In this document: positions 57,074 through 64,000 of the stretch, in pieces
Numbering within the stretch: position 1 is the first letter of the stretch
How the letters are laid out: each line of letters opens with the position of its first letter
NCBI GenBank assembly: GCA_000799755.1
Contig: JUHI01000004.1
Span: 310,001 to 374,000, forward strand
From: Martinezella tropici
Lineage (GTDB): Bacteria; Pseudomonadota; Alphaproteobacteria; Rhizobiales; Rhizobiaceae
Direction: 5' to 3'
DNA: 64,000 bases
Notes under the pieces: generated by a model
Told to the model about the DNA's origin: nothing
The model's database searches: none
Seen by the model: the letters and a program-made list of their open reading frames with translations, nothing else
Translations under genes and position numbers: made by a program

Positions 57074-57167
57074 AGAGTGAGAGGACGGCCGGGACGGGTT
57101 TGAGCCCGTCCGGTCGAGAGAGAGCCCCGGGCCGGTTCGTCCCGTCCTGCTCTCCGAGGTTTCCTCC
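57074..57167 (+). promoter_or_regulatory. Shared 5' leader motif (copy 3) before the methyltransferase-helicase gene
   Basis: AGAGTGAGAG (57074-57083), GACGGG (57093-57098), CCCGTC (57105-57110), a GAGAGAGAG run and a second CCCGTC (57141-57146) precede the ATG at 57168. The elements are those of copies 1 and 2, but here an early CCCGTC gives a tight 6-bp hairpin as an alternative fold. Confidence 0.6.
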
Positions 57168-60100
57168 ATGCCCCATGCTTCGCTTCACGCGGCCGCTCCG
57201 GCCGCGACGCTGCCGCCCGCGCCCGACATGCCGCCGGCGTCCGCCATCCTCGCCGCGGCCGAGCAACTCCTTCTCCACCTCGAATGTGGTCGGCCGATCG
57301 ACGCGACAATTCTGCGCGCGGCCATGGAAGCAGCCTTCGGTGCGTCCGACGCTGCCGGCGCCTGGGACTGGAAGACGGCCTATGACGCCTGCGAAGTCGC
57401 GACGGTCCTGTTCCTGCGCAAATACGGAAAGGCGCTTTTCCGCAAAGCCGCTTCCCCGGCTTCACGCCTTTCCGCTCTGGCCAAGATTGTCAGCCTTCTG
57501 CCGACCCACACGCGCCGCTCCGAGGAAGCGCAGGCTTTCCACCAATTCTCGACGCCGGTCCCGCTCGGTCTCGCCGCCCTGACCGCGGCATCGCTGACAC
57601 CGGCCGACCGCGTGCTGGAGCCCTCAGCCGGCACCGGCCTGCTTGCCATCCTCGTCGAGATCACCGGCTCCGCGCTCATTCTCAACGAGCTTGCCGAGAC
57701 CCGCGCCGATCTGCTCGCCTCCCTCTTTCCGGCCATCCCGGTCACGCGCTTTGACGCCGCGCAGATCGATGACCATCTCGTTCCGGCGGCCGTTCCCAGC
57801 GTCATCATCATGAATCCGCCGTTCTCGGTGATGGCCAACGTCACCGGACGAATTGCCGACGCGGCCTATCGCCATGTCGCCTCGGCCCTGGCGCGCCTTG
57901 CCGATGGCGGCCGCCTCGTCGCGATCACCGGGGCGAACTTCTCGCCCGATGCACCTGCCTGGCGCGACGCGTTCATCCGGCTGCAGGAACGCGGGCGTGT
58001 CTTGTTCACGGCCGCGGTCGCGGGCTCGGTCTATGCCAAGCATGGCACGACCGTCGAGACGCGCCTGACCGTCATCGACAAGGCGCCGGCCGAGGACACC
58101 ACCCGCTTTCCGGATTCTACCGGCCTCGCACCCGATGTTGCGACGCTGCTCGCGTGGATCGACCAGCAGGTTCCGGCCCGGCTGCCGGTGTCGCTCCCTA
58201 AGACGATCGCCGACGCGCCGGTCGCCACGCCCACCGTGCGCGGATATCTCGCCCGGGCCGCTTCCGCGGCGCCTGCGCGCCGCGTCGCCCAGCCCGACGG
58301 CGTGCCCCTTCAGTACGAGACGACGGACTGGACGCCACCCGAAGGCGGCCGTCTCTCGGATTCGATCTACGAGACCTATGCGCTCCAGTCGATCCGCATC
58401 CCCGACGCGCAGCCACATCCCACAAAGCTGGTGCAATCGGCCGCCATGGCTTCGGTCGCGCCGCCGAAGCCCAGCTATCGCCCGCTGCTCCCGACCCACA
58501 TCGTCAGCGATGGCGTACTGTCCGACGCCCAGCTTGAGACGGTGATCTATGCCAGCGAGGCCCATGGCGACTATCTCGCCGGCGCCTGGACCGTGGATGA
58601 GACCTGCGATCTCGTCTCGGCCGCGCCCGACGATGCGGAAAATGCCGTCCGCTTCCGCCGGGGCTTCATGCTTGGCGACGGCACAGGCGCCGGCAAAGGC
58701 CGCCAGTCGGCCGGGATCATTCTCGACAACTGGCTCCAGGGTCGGCGCAAGGCGGTCTGGATCTCCAAATCCGACAAGCTGCTGGAGGACGCCCAGCGCG
58801 ACTGGTCCGCGCTCGGCATGGAGCGGCTGCTGGTCACGCCGCTCTCGCGCTTCCCGCAAGGCACGGCGATCCGTCTCGCGGAAGGCATCCTTTTCACCAC
58901 CTACGCTACGCTACGGTCCGACGACCGCGGGAGTAAGCTTTCGCGCGTCAAGCAGATCGTCGAATGGTTGGGCTCCGACTTTGACGGAGTGATCATTTTC
59001 GACGAAAGCCACGCCATGCAGAACGCCGGTGGCGGCAAGGGAGAACGGGGCGATGTCGCCCCTTCGCAGCAGGGCCGTGCGGGCTTGCGCCTCCAGCACG
59101 CCCTGCCGAACGCGCGCGTCGTCTACGTCTCCGCTACCGGCGCCACGACCGTCCACAATCTCGCCTACGCCCAGCGGCTTGGCCTGTGGGGCGGCGAGGA
59201 TTTCCCCTTCGCCAACCGAGCCGAATTCGTCGAGGCGGTCGAGAATGGCGGCGTCGCGGCGATGGAGGTGCTGGCGCGCGATCTGCGCTCCCTCGGCCTC
59301 TACACATCACGATCGCTGTCCTATGACGGCGTCGAATATGAATTGCTCGAACACCAGCTCACGCCCGAGCAGACCCGCATCTACGATGCCTATGCCGGCG
59401 CCTTCGCCGTCATCCACAATCATCTCGACGCGGCGATGCAGGCCGCCAACATCACCGGCGACAGCGGTACGCTGAATCGCCAAGCGAAGTCGGCCGCGCG
59501 CTCGGCCTTCGAATCCGCCAAGCAGCGCTTCTTCGGCCACCTCCTGACGTCGATGAAGACGCCGACCTTGATCCGGTCGATCGAGCAGGACCTGGCCGAT
59601 GGCCATTCCGCCGTGATCCAGATCGTCTCGACCGGCGAAGCGCTGATGGAACGGCGTCTCGCCGAGATCCCCACCGATGAATGGAACGACGTCCGCGTAG
59701 ACATCACGCCCAGGGAATATGTCCTGGATTACCTCGCCCATTCCTTCCCGGTGCAGCTCTACGAACCGTTCACCGACAGCGAGGGCAATCTGTCGTCGCG
59801 GCCGGTCTACCGGGACGGCCAGCCGGTCGAAAGCCGCGAGGCCGTCGCCCGGCGCGACGAACTGATCGAGCATCTCGCATCCCTGCCGGCGGTGCCCGGC
59901 GCGCTCGACCAGATCGTCCAGCGCTTCGGCACCGAGATGGTGGCCGAAGTGACCGGCCGCTCGCGGCGTGTGGTGCGCAGGGGCGAGCGCCTCGCCGTCG
60001 AAACCCGCGCCGCGTCCGCCAATCTGGCGGAGACCGCTGCCTTCATGGACGATCAGAAGCGCCTCCTGGTGTTCTCGGACGCCGGCGGTACGGGGCGCAG

Positions 60101-61496
60101 TTACCATGCCGATCTCGCGGTGAAGAACCAGCGCCTGCGCGTCCACTATCTACTCGAGCCCGGCTGGAAGGCCGATGCTGCCATCCAGGGCCTGGGCCGC
60201 ACCAATCGGACGAACCAGGCACAGCCGCCGCTGTTCCGGCCGATCGCGACCGACGTGAAGGCCGAGAAGCGCTTTCTCTCGACGATCGCCCGACGCCTCG
60301 ACACGCTGGGCGCGATCACGCGCGGCCAGCGCCAGACCGGCGGCCAGGGCCTGTTCCGGCCCGAGGATAATCTGGAATCGCACTATGCCCGGGACGCGCT
60401 CCGGCAGCTCTATCTGCTGCTCGTGCGTGGCAAGGTCGAAGGCTGCTCGCTCGACCGCTTCGAGTCCGCCACCGGCCTCAAGCTGATGGACGACAACGGC
60501 ATCAAGGATGAGCTGCCGCCGATCACCACCTTCCTCAACCGGCTGCTGGCGCTGACCATCGATCTGCAGGGCGTGTTGTTCACGGCGTTCGAGCAACTCC
60601 TCACCGCCAAGGTCGACGGTGCGATCCGCAGCGGTGTCTATGATGTCGGGCTGGAAACGCTGCAGGCGGAGAGCTTCGTCGTCACCGACGCCCGCGTGAT
60701 CCACACCCATCCCGGCACGGGCGCGGAGACCCGGCTGCTCACCATCACCCGGCGCGAGCGCAATCGGCCGACGACCCTGGCCGACGCGCTCGACCATCTC
60801 TCCGATCCACGGGGGCGGCTCTTGGTCAACGGCCGCTCCGGCCGCGCCGCCGTACAGGTTCCAGCGCCGTCAATGATGCTCGACGATGGCGAGATCGAGC
60901 GGCGTGTTTGCCTGATCCGGCCGATGGAGCAGCACTATGCGCCGCTGCGCATGATGGGCGAGAGCCATTGGGAGGAAGCCGATCGCGGCGCCTTCGCTGC
61001 AGCGTGGTGGGCGGAGCTGAACGACGTGCCGGAGTTTTCCGACAGCACCATCCATATCGTCGCCGGGCTCTTGCTGCCGATCTGGAAGCGCCTGCCGGAC
61101 GAGTCGACCCGGGTCTATCGGCTCCAGACCGATGACGGGCAGCGCATCATCGGCCGCCGCGTCTCGCCCGCCTGGGCCGCTAACGCCAGCACCACCGGCG
61201 CGAGCCGCCTCACGCCGGACGCCGCCTTCGGCGCGCTGATGGACGGGGCCACCATTCTCGACCTCGTCGAGGGTATGCAGCTTCGCCGCGCCCGGGTCAT
61301 GGGCGTCAACCGCATCGAACTATCCGGCTTCACCGAGGCGATGCGCGAGCGCTTGCGGGCTTATGGCCTCTTCAGCGAGATCATCTCGTGGAAGCTGCGC
61401 TTCTTCGTGCCGGTCGATGCCAACGGACCGACCGTGCTCGCCAGGCTGCTCGACACCTTTCCGATCATGCGCATCTCCGAGCGGGAGGCCGCGTGA
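57168..61496 (+). CDS. Adenine methyltransferase-strawberry notch helicase fusion
   Basis: The 1442-residue protein has a class I methyltransferase domain (about 120-300) with EPSAGTGLLA at 151-160 and NPPF at 216-219, the signature of N6-adenine or related methylases. A superfamily 2 helicase of strawberry notch type follows. It has GDGTGAGKGRQ (Walker A, about 500-510), DESHAMQN (Walker B, about 610) and a C-terminal half with GLGRTNRTNQ (motif VI, about 1007). Proteins of this design are core components of alphaproteobacterial ICEs and some phages. A role in protecting or remodelling transferred DNA is inferred. Confidence 0.9.
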   Translation: MPHASLHAAAPAATLPPAPDMPPASAILAAAEQLLLHLECGRPIDATILRAAMEAAFGASDAAGAWDWKTAYDACEVATVLFLRKYGKALFRKAASPASRLSALAKIVSLLPTHTRRSEEAQAFHQFSTPVPLGLAALTAASLTPADRVLEPSAGTGLLAILVEITGSALILNELAETRADLLASLFPAIPVTRFDAAQIDDHLVPAAVPSVIIMNPPFSVMANVTGRIADAAYRHVASALARLADGGRLVAITGANFSPDAPAWRDAFIRLQERGRVLFTAAVAGSVYAKHGTTVETRLTVIDKAPAEDTTRFPDSTGLAPDVATLLAWIDQQVPARLPVSLPKTIADAPVATPTVRGYLARAASAAPARRVAQPDGVPLQYETTDWTPPEGGRLSDSIYETYALQSIRIPDAQPHPTKLVQSAAMASVAPPKPSYRPLLPTHIVSDGVLSDAQLETVIYASEAHGDYLAGAWTVDETCDLVSAAPDDAENAVRFRRGFMLGDGTGAGKGRQSAGIILDNWLQGRRKAVWISKSDKLLEDAQRDWSALGMERLLVTPLSRFPQGTAIRLAEGILFTTYATLRSDDRGSKLSRVKQIVEWLGSDFDGVIIFDESHAMQNAGGGKGERGDVAPSQQGRAGLRLQHALPNARVVYVSATGATTVHNLAYAQRLGLWGGEDFPFANRAEFVEAVENGGVAAMEVLARDLRSLGLYTSRSLSYDGVEYELLEHQLTPEQTRIYDAYAGAFAVIHNHLDAAMQAANITGDSGTLNRQAKSAARSAFESAKQRFFGHLLTSMKTPTLIRSIEQDLADGHSAVIQIVSTGEALMERRLAEIPTDEWNDVRVDITPREYVLDYLAHSFPVQLYEPFTDSEGNLSSRPVYRDGQPVESREAVARRDELIEHLASLPAVPGALDQIVQRFGTEMVAEVTGRSRRVVRRGERLAVETRAASANLAETAAFMDDQKRLLVFSDAGGTGRSYHADLAVKNQRLRVHYLLEPGWKADAAIQGLGRTNRTNQAQPPLFRPIATDVKAEKRFLSTIARRLDTLGAITRGQRQTGGQGLFRPEDNLESHYARDALRQLYLLLVRGKVEGCSLDRFESATGLKLMDDNGIKDELPPITTFLNRLLALTIDLQGVLFTAFEQLLTAKVDGAIRSGVYDVGLETLQAESFVVTDARVIHTHPGTGAETRLLTITRRERNRPTTLADALDHLSDPRGRLLVNGRSGRAAVQVPAPSMMLDDGEIERRVCLIRPMEQHYAPLRMMGESHWEEADRGAFAAAWWAELNDVPEFSDSTIHIVAGLLLPIWKRLPDESTRVYRLQTDDGQRIIGRRVSPAWAANASTTGASRLTPDAAFGALMDGATILDLVEGMQLRRARVMGVNRIELSGFTEAMRERLRAYGLFSEIISWKLRFFVPVDANGPTVLARLLDTFPIMRISEREAA

Positions 61497-62533
61497 TGAC
61501 ACGGCAGAACGCGTCCGATCTTGCGCATCGTCTCGGCCAACAGGCCGAGGCGGTGTGCCGTCATTATCTCTCCAGCGGTCATCGCGAGGGCCGCTACTGG
61601 CTGGTCGGCGACGTGCGCAACACGCCGGGCCGCTCGATGTATGTCCGGCTCAAGGATTCGCCGAAAGGTGTCGCGGGCAAATGGACCGACGCCGCCACTG
61701 GCGAACATGGCGATCTCCTCGACGTCATCCGGGAAAGCTGCGGCCTGATCGACTTCAAGGACGTCGCCGACGAGGCGCGGACCTTCCTCAGCGTGCCGCC
61801 TCCGGAGCCCGAACCATACGCGCGCGCACGCCGAAGCCCAGCGCCCCATGGCTCTCCCGAAGCCGCACGGCGCCTGCTCGCCATATCGCAACCGATCACG
61901 GGCACCCTCGTGGAAGCGTATTTGCGCAAACGCGGCATTACGGATCTACGCGGAGCCGGAAACCTGCGCTTTCACCCGCGCTGCTATTATCGGCCCGACG
62001 AGCATTCTTCGACCGAGACGTGGCCGGCGATGATCGCGGCCGTCACCGATCTCGGCGGCAGGATCACCGGGGCGCATCGCACCTGGCTCGATCCGCGATC
62101 GCGTGACAAGGCGCCGATCGACACGCCGCGACGGGCGATGGGTGACCTTCTCGGCAACGCGGTGCGCTTCGGCATCGGCCGCGAGGTGATGGCGGCTGGC
62201 GAAGGTATCGAGACCGTGCTGTCGCTCCGGCAGGTCCTGCCCGACATGCCGATGCTGGCGGCGCTCTCGGCAGCCCATCTCGCAGCCATCCTCTTCCCCG
62301 ATACGCTGCGACGGCTCTACATCGTGCGCGACAATGATCCGGCCGGCGACGGTGCGCGTGATAGCCTCATCGAACGGGCCAACGCGGCCGGAATCGAGGC
62401 GATCGTCGTCTCGCCGGCGCTCGGCGACTTCAACGAGGATCTGCGCACCCTGGGCATCGAGCAACTCCGGCAGCAGTCGCGGATGCAGATCGCGCCTCAG
62501 GACGTCGCAAGGTTCATGGCGCTGGCGGCATAG
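61496..62533 (+). CDS. Toprim domain protein (primase-like)
   Basis: ATG 61496 overlaps the previous stop (TGATG). The 345-residue protein has an N-terminal zinc-ribbon-like region without clear cysteine pairs (about 1-100). A DUF7146-like part and a Toprim domain follow (about 230-320), with EGIETVLS supplying the catalytic Glu and DNDPAGD the metal-binding Asp pair. Such proteins act as plasmid or ICE primases or DNA-processing factors. It is cotranscribed with the helicase. Confidence 0.85.
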   Translation: MTRQNASDLAHRLGQQAEAVCRHYLSSGHREGRYWLVGDVRNTPGRSMYVRLKDSPKGVAGKWTDAATGEHGDLLDVIRESCGLIDFKDVADEARTFLSVPPPEPEPYARARRSPAPHGSPEAARRLLAISQPITGTLVEAYLRKRGITDLRGAGNLRFHPRCYYRPDEHSSTETWPAMIAAVTDLGGRITGAHRTWLDPRSRDKAPIDTPRRAMGDLLGNAVRFGIGREVMAAGEGIETVLSLRQVLPDMPMLAALSAAHLAAILFPDTLRRLYIVRDNDPAGDGARDSLIERANAAGIEAIVVSPALGDFNEDLRTLGIEQLRQQSRMQIAPQDVARFMALAA

Positions 62534-62845
62534 CCCGGCACGCGAGAGCGGGAATGGCGGTGCGTCGTCATGCTCGCGTGGATGCACCAACCATCGGAGG
62601 GGACCGCGCCTCGGCCTTCGAGAGGGCGATCGGCCAGCAAACGGGCCCGCCCGACAATGGCTGCGGCCGACTATTTTCCGGCGCGGCCTTCGGCCGCTTT
62701 CCATCGCGAGGCAAAATAGCCGGCCTTCGCCATCCTCCGCTAACGCTGCGGCCCTGCGCTCCGCTCCGGGTGCAGGGCCGGCCCGCCCGCCGGCTTCGTC
62801 GCCATGAAGGCCGCGACGGTCGCGGTCCAACCGACGGAGCATCCC
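62534..62845. other. Intergenic region with GC-rich hairpin
   Basis: This 312-base gap has no convincing gene. It contains a perfect 8-bp inverted repeat, GGCCCTGC (62750-62757) and GCAGGGCC (62772-62779), around a 14-base GC-rich loop. The region otherwise looks like low-complexity CG-rich spacer. Confidence 0.5.
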
Positions 62846-63769
62846 ATGAGCGAGCACGACGACTTCGAACCGCATCACGAATCCTCACCCACCGACCATG
62901 TCCTGACCGAGCTTCAACTCCACGGCTATCGTCCCTTCGAGGACGAACCCGACCAGCGGCTCCTGCCGGACGGCAACGCGGTCGCGGGCGCCATCGCCAA
63001 CATCTTCGACGCCCTGATCGGAACGCTGGAGGACACCCGCCTCGAGCCCGACCTCGACGATCTCCTCTGGTCGACCGTCAACGTCTTCCACCGCGCCACC
63101 GAACGGATCGCCCGCGAACTCGACGACAATGAGCAAGGCCAGCGTCGGGGACAGCGAGAACAGGATGGCAGCGAGGTGAAGTCGGTCGAACTGGAACGCC
63201 TGATCGCCGAGGGCCAGACCCTGATCGAACGCCAGAACGCCTTCGAGCTGATGCGCGACCAGGCCGCCGAGCACTATGAACGCCACGTCGGCAAGACCTG
63301 GCTTCCGCGCAGCGGATCGCGGATCAACCATCGCAATCTCACCTCGGCGATGATCGACAGCCGCGACTTCCTCATGGCGAAGAAGCGCGCCGAACAGGAG
63401 GTGCTCCTTCCCCCTGGACCGAAGATCGTCGTGACCGGCGGGCTCGACTTCAATGACCACCGGCTGATCTGGGCCAAGCTCGACCAGGTGCATGAGAAGC
63501 ACCCCGACATGGTGCTGATGCACGGCAAGTCGCCGAAGGGCGCCGAGAAGATCGCCTCGCTGTGGGCCAATAACCGCAACGTGCCGCAAATCGGCTTCGC
63601 CCCCGACTGGACCAAGCACGGCCGGGCCGCACCGTTCAAGCGCAACGACCAGATGCTGGAGATCGTGCCGAAGGGCGTCATGCACTTCCCGGGCACCGGC
63701 ATTCAGGACAACCTCGCCGACAAGGCGAAAAAGCTCGGCATCCCGGTCTGGAGGTTCGGCGGCGCGTGA
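62846..63769 (+). CDS. DUF2493 (SLOG/YspA-like) domain protein
   Basis: From ATG 62846, preceded by ACGGAGC, the 307-residue protein has an acidic N-terminal region and a helical part (about 85-175). A C-terminal DUF2493 domain follows (about 190-300), with PKIVVTGGLDFNDHRLIWAKLDQVH, LMHGKSPKGAEKIASLWANN and PVWRFGGA. DUF2493 is a Rossmann-like SLOG-superfamily domain thought to bind nucleotide-derived ligands. It is a frequent component of alphaproteobacterial plasmids and ICEs. Confidence 0.85.
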   Translation: MSEHDDFEPHHESSPTDHVLTELQLHGYRPFEDEPDQRLLPDGNAVAGAIANIFDALIGTLEDTRLEPDLDDLLWSTVNVFHRATERIARELDDNEQGQRRGQREQDGSEVKSVELERLIAEGQTLIERQNAFELMRDQAAEHYERHVGKTWLPRSGSRINHRNLTSAMIDSRDFLMAKKRAEQEVLLPPGPKIVVTGGLDFNDHRLIWAKLDQVHEKHPDMVLMHGKSPKGAEKIASLWANNRNVPQIGFAPDWTKHGRAAPFKRNDQMLEIVPKGVMHFPGTGIQDNLADKAKKLGIPVWRFGGA

Positions 63770-63905
63770 GCGCCGCCTCTATATGCAATGCTCCGGGTAC
63801 ACATACAGTCCGTAAACCATTCTATTCTTCACCCCGACGATGCTCATTGTGAAAGCCCAAATGTAGCGAGCGTTCATACCGCGCCACAAAGGCGTCGATC
63901 CGAGC

Positions 63906-64000
63906 TCAGCGCGCGATGCCTTGCTTATCAGGTTCGTTTTCACCTTCGAGCTTTTCCCGCAGGACCGCCATCACGCGGTGCGCGGCCTTGATGTCATCCA
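63906..64000 (-). CDS. Partial gene at the right edge (C-terminal 30 residues)
   Basis: A minus-strand frame entering from the right edge ends at TGA 63906-63908. The visible part reads DDIKAAHRVMAVLREKLEGE and then NEPDKQGIAR, a helical, charged C-terminus with normal codon use. The rest lies outside the window and I do not recognise the family. Confidence 0.5.
   Translation of the reverse strand, partial: DDIKAAHRVMAVLREKLEGENEPDKQGIAR

Noticed and set aside
63788..63991. 67-residue plus-strand frame at the right edge
   Set aside because: No ribosome binding site or recognisable pattern; it overlaps a more protein-like minus-strand C-terminus.
1..64000. CRISPR array
   Set aside because: No series of short direct repeats with regular unique spacers was seen; the repeats present are palindromes, leaders or in-gene repeats.

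Overview
The window looks like accessory DNA of an alphaproteobacterium of the order Rhizobiales (Rhizobium/Agrobacterium type). The grounds are the high GC content, the 3' half of a rhizobial-type tRNA-Leu(CAA), and phage genes laid out as in rhizobial siphoviruses. No clear core chromosomal gene is present. Two mobile elements abut at about 39.5 kb. The left one is a lambdoid/HK97-type prophage, running from the left part of the window to about 39.4 kb. The right one is a genomic island or integrative conjugative element (ICE), running from about 39.6 kb past the right edge.

Prophage. At 1-2.2 kb lie a DUF6414-like gene and a HEPN-like gene of unknown ownership. At 2.0-4.2 kb are small phage-type genes and an SRAP peptidase on the + strand. 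The minus strand carries the late genes, read right to left: HNH endonuclease, small and large terminase, portal, prohead protease, HK97 capsid, connectors, tail tube, tail chaperones, tape measure with an embedded lytic transglycosylase, tail tip, tail fibre, GH19 endolysin, spanin-like lipoprotein and two holin-like proteins. Two plus-strand 'morons' interrupt this block: a retropepsin-like protease and a lipoprotein. Upstream, a tightly overlapping early operon (35.0 to 27.9 kb) encodes an HTH protein, a ParB/MT-A70 fusion, a cytosine methyltransferase, a replication-type HTH protein and a NusG-like protein. A minus-strand intrinsic terminator separates the NusG-like gene from the late genes, which suggests antitermination control. 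The immunity region has a CI/S24 repressor, a small Cro-like gene and five matching operators. Integration genes (AlpA-like protein, tyrosine integrase) lie at 38.0-39.4 kb beside the tRNA-Leu fragment.

Island. A second tyrosine integrase starts 180 bp past the tRNA fragment and points away from it. Next come an HTH protein and a HigB/HigA-type toxin-antitoxin pair. A cargo block (42.2-49.2 kb) resembles a quinone/electrophile response set: glyoxalase-fold protein, HxlR regulator, azoreductase, two DsbA-like proteins, QorB-like NAD(P)H-binding protein, MFS exporter, LysR regulator and a broken AraC regulator. A GAF-GGDEF-EAL protein follows. From 51.4 kb lies a plasmid/ICE backbone: ArdC antirestriction protein, frameshifted DUF2958, large ParB-like protein, small conserved proteins, a HEPN-like protein, a 1442-residue methyltransferase/strawberry-notch helicase, a Toprim protein and a DUF2493 protein. 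No conjugation genes are in view; they may lie to the right.

The most notable unexplained signals are a shared 5' leader (GAGAGTGAGAG, then GACGGG and CCCGTC) before ardC, parB and the helicase gene; a 17-bp palindrome upstream of the first two; the NusG/terminator arrangement; and the two hairpin-preceded morons.
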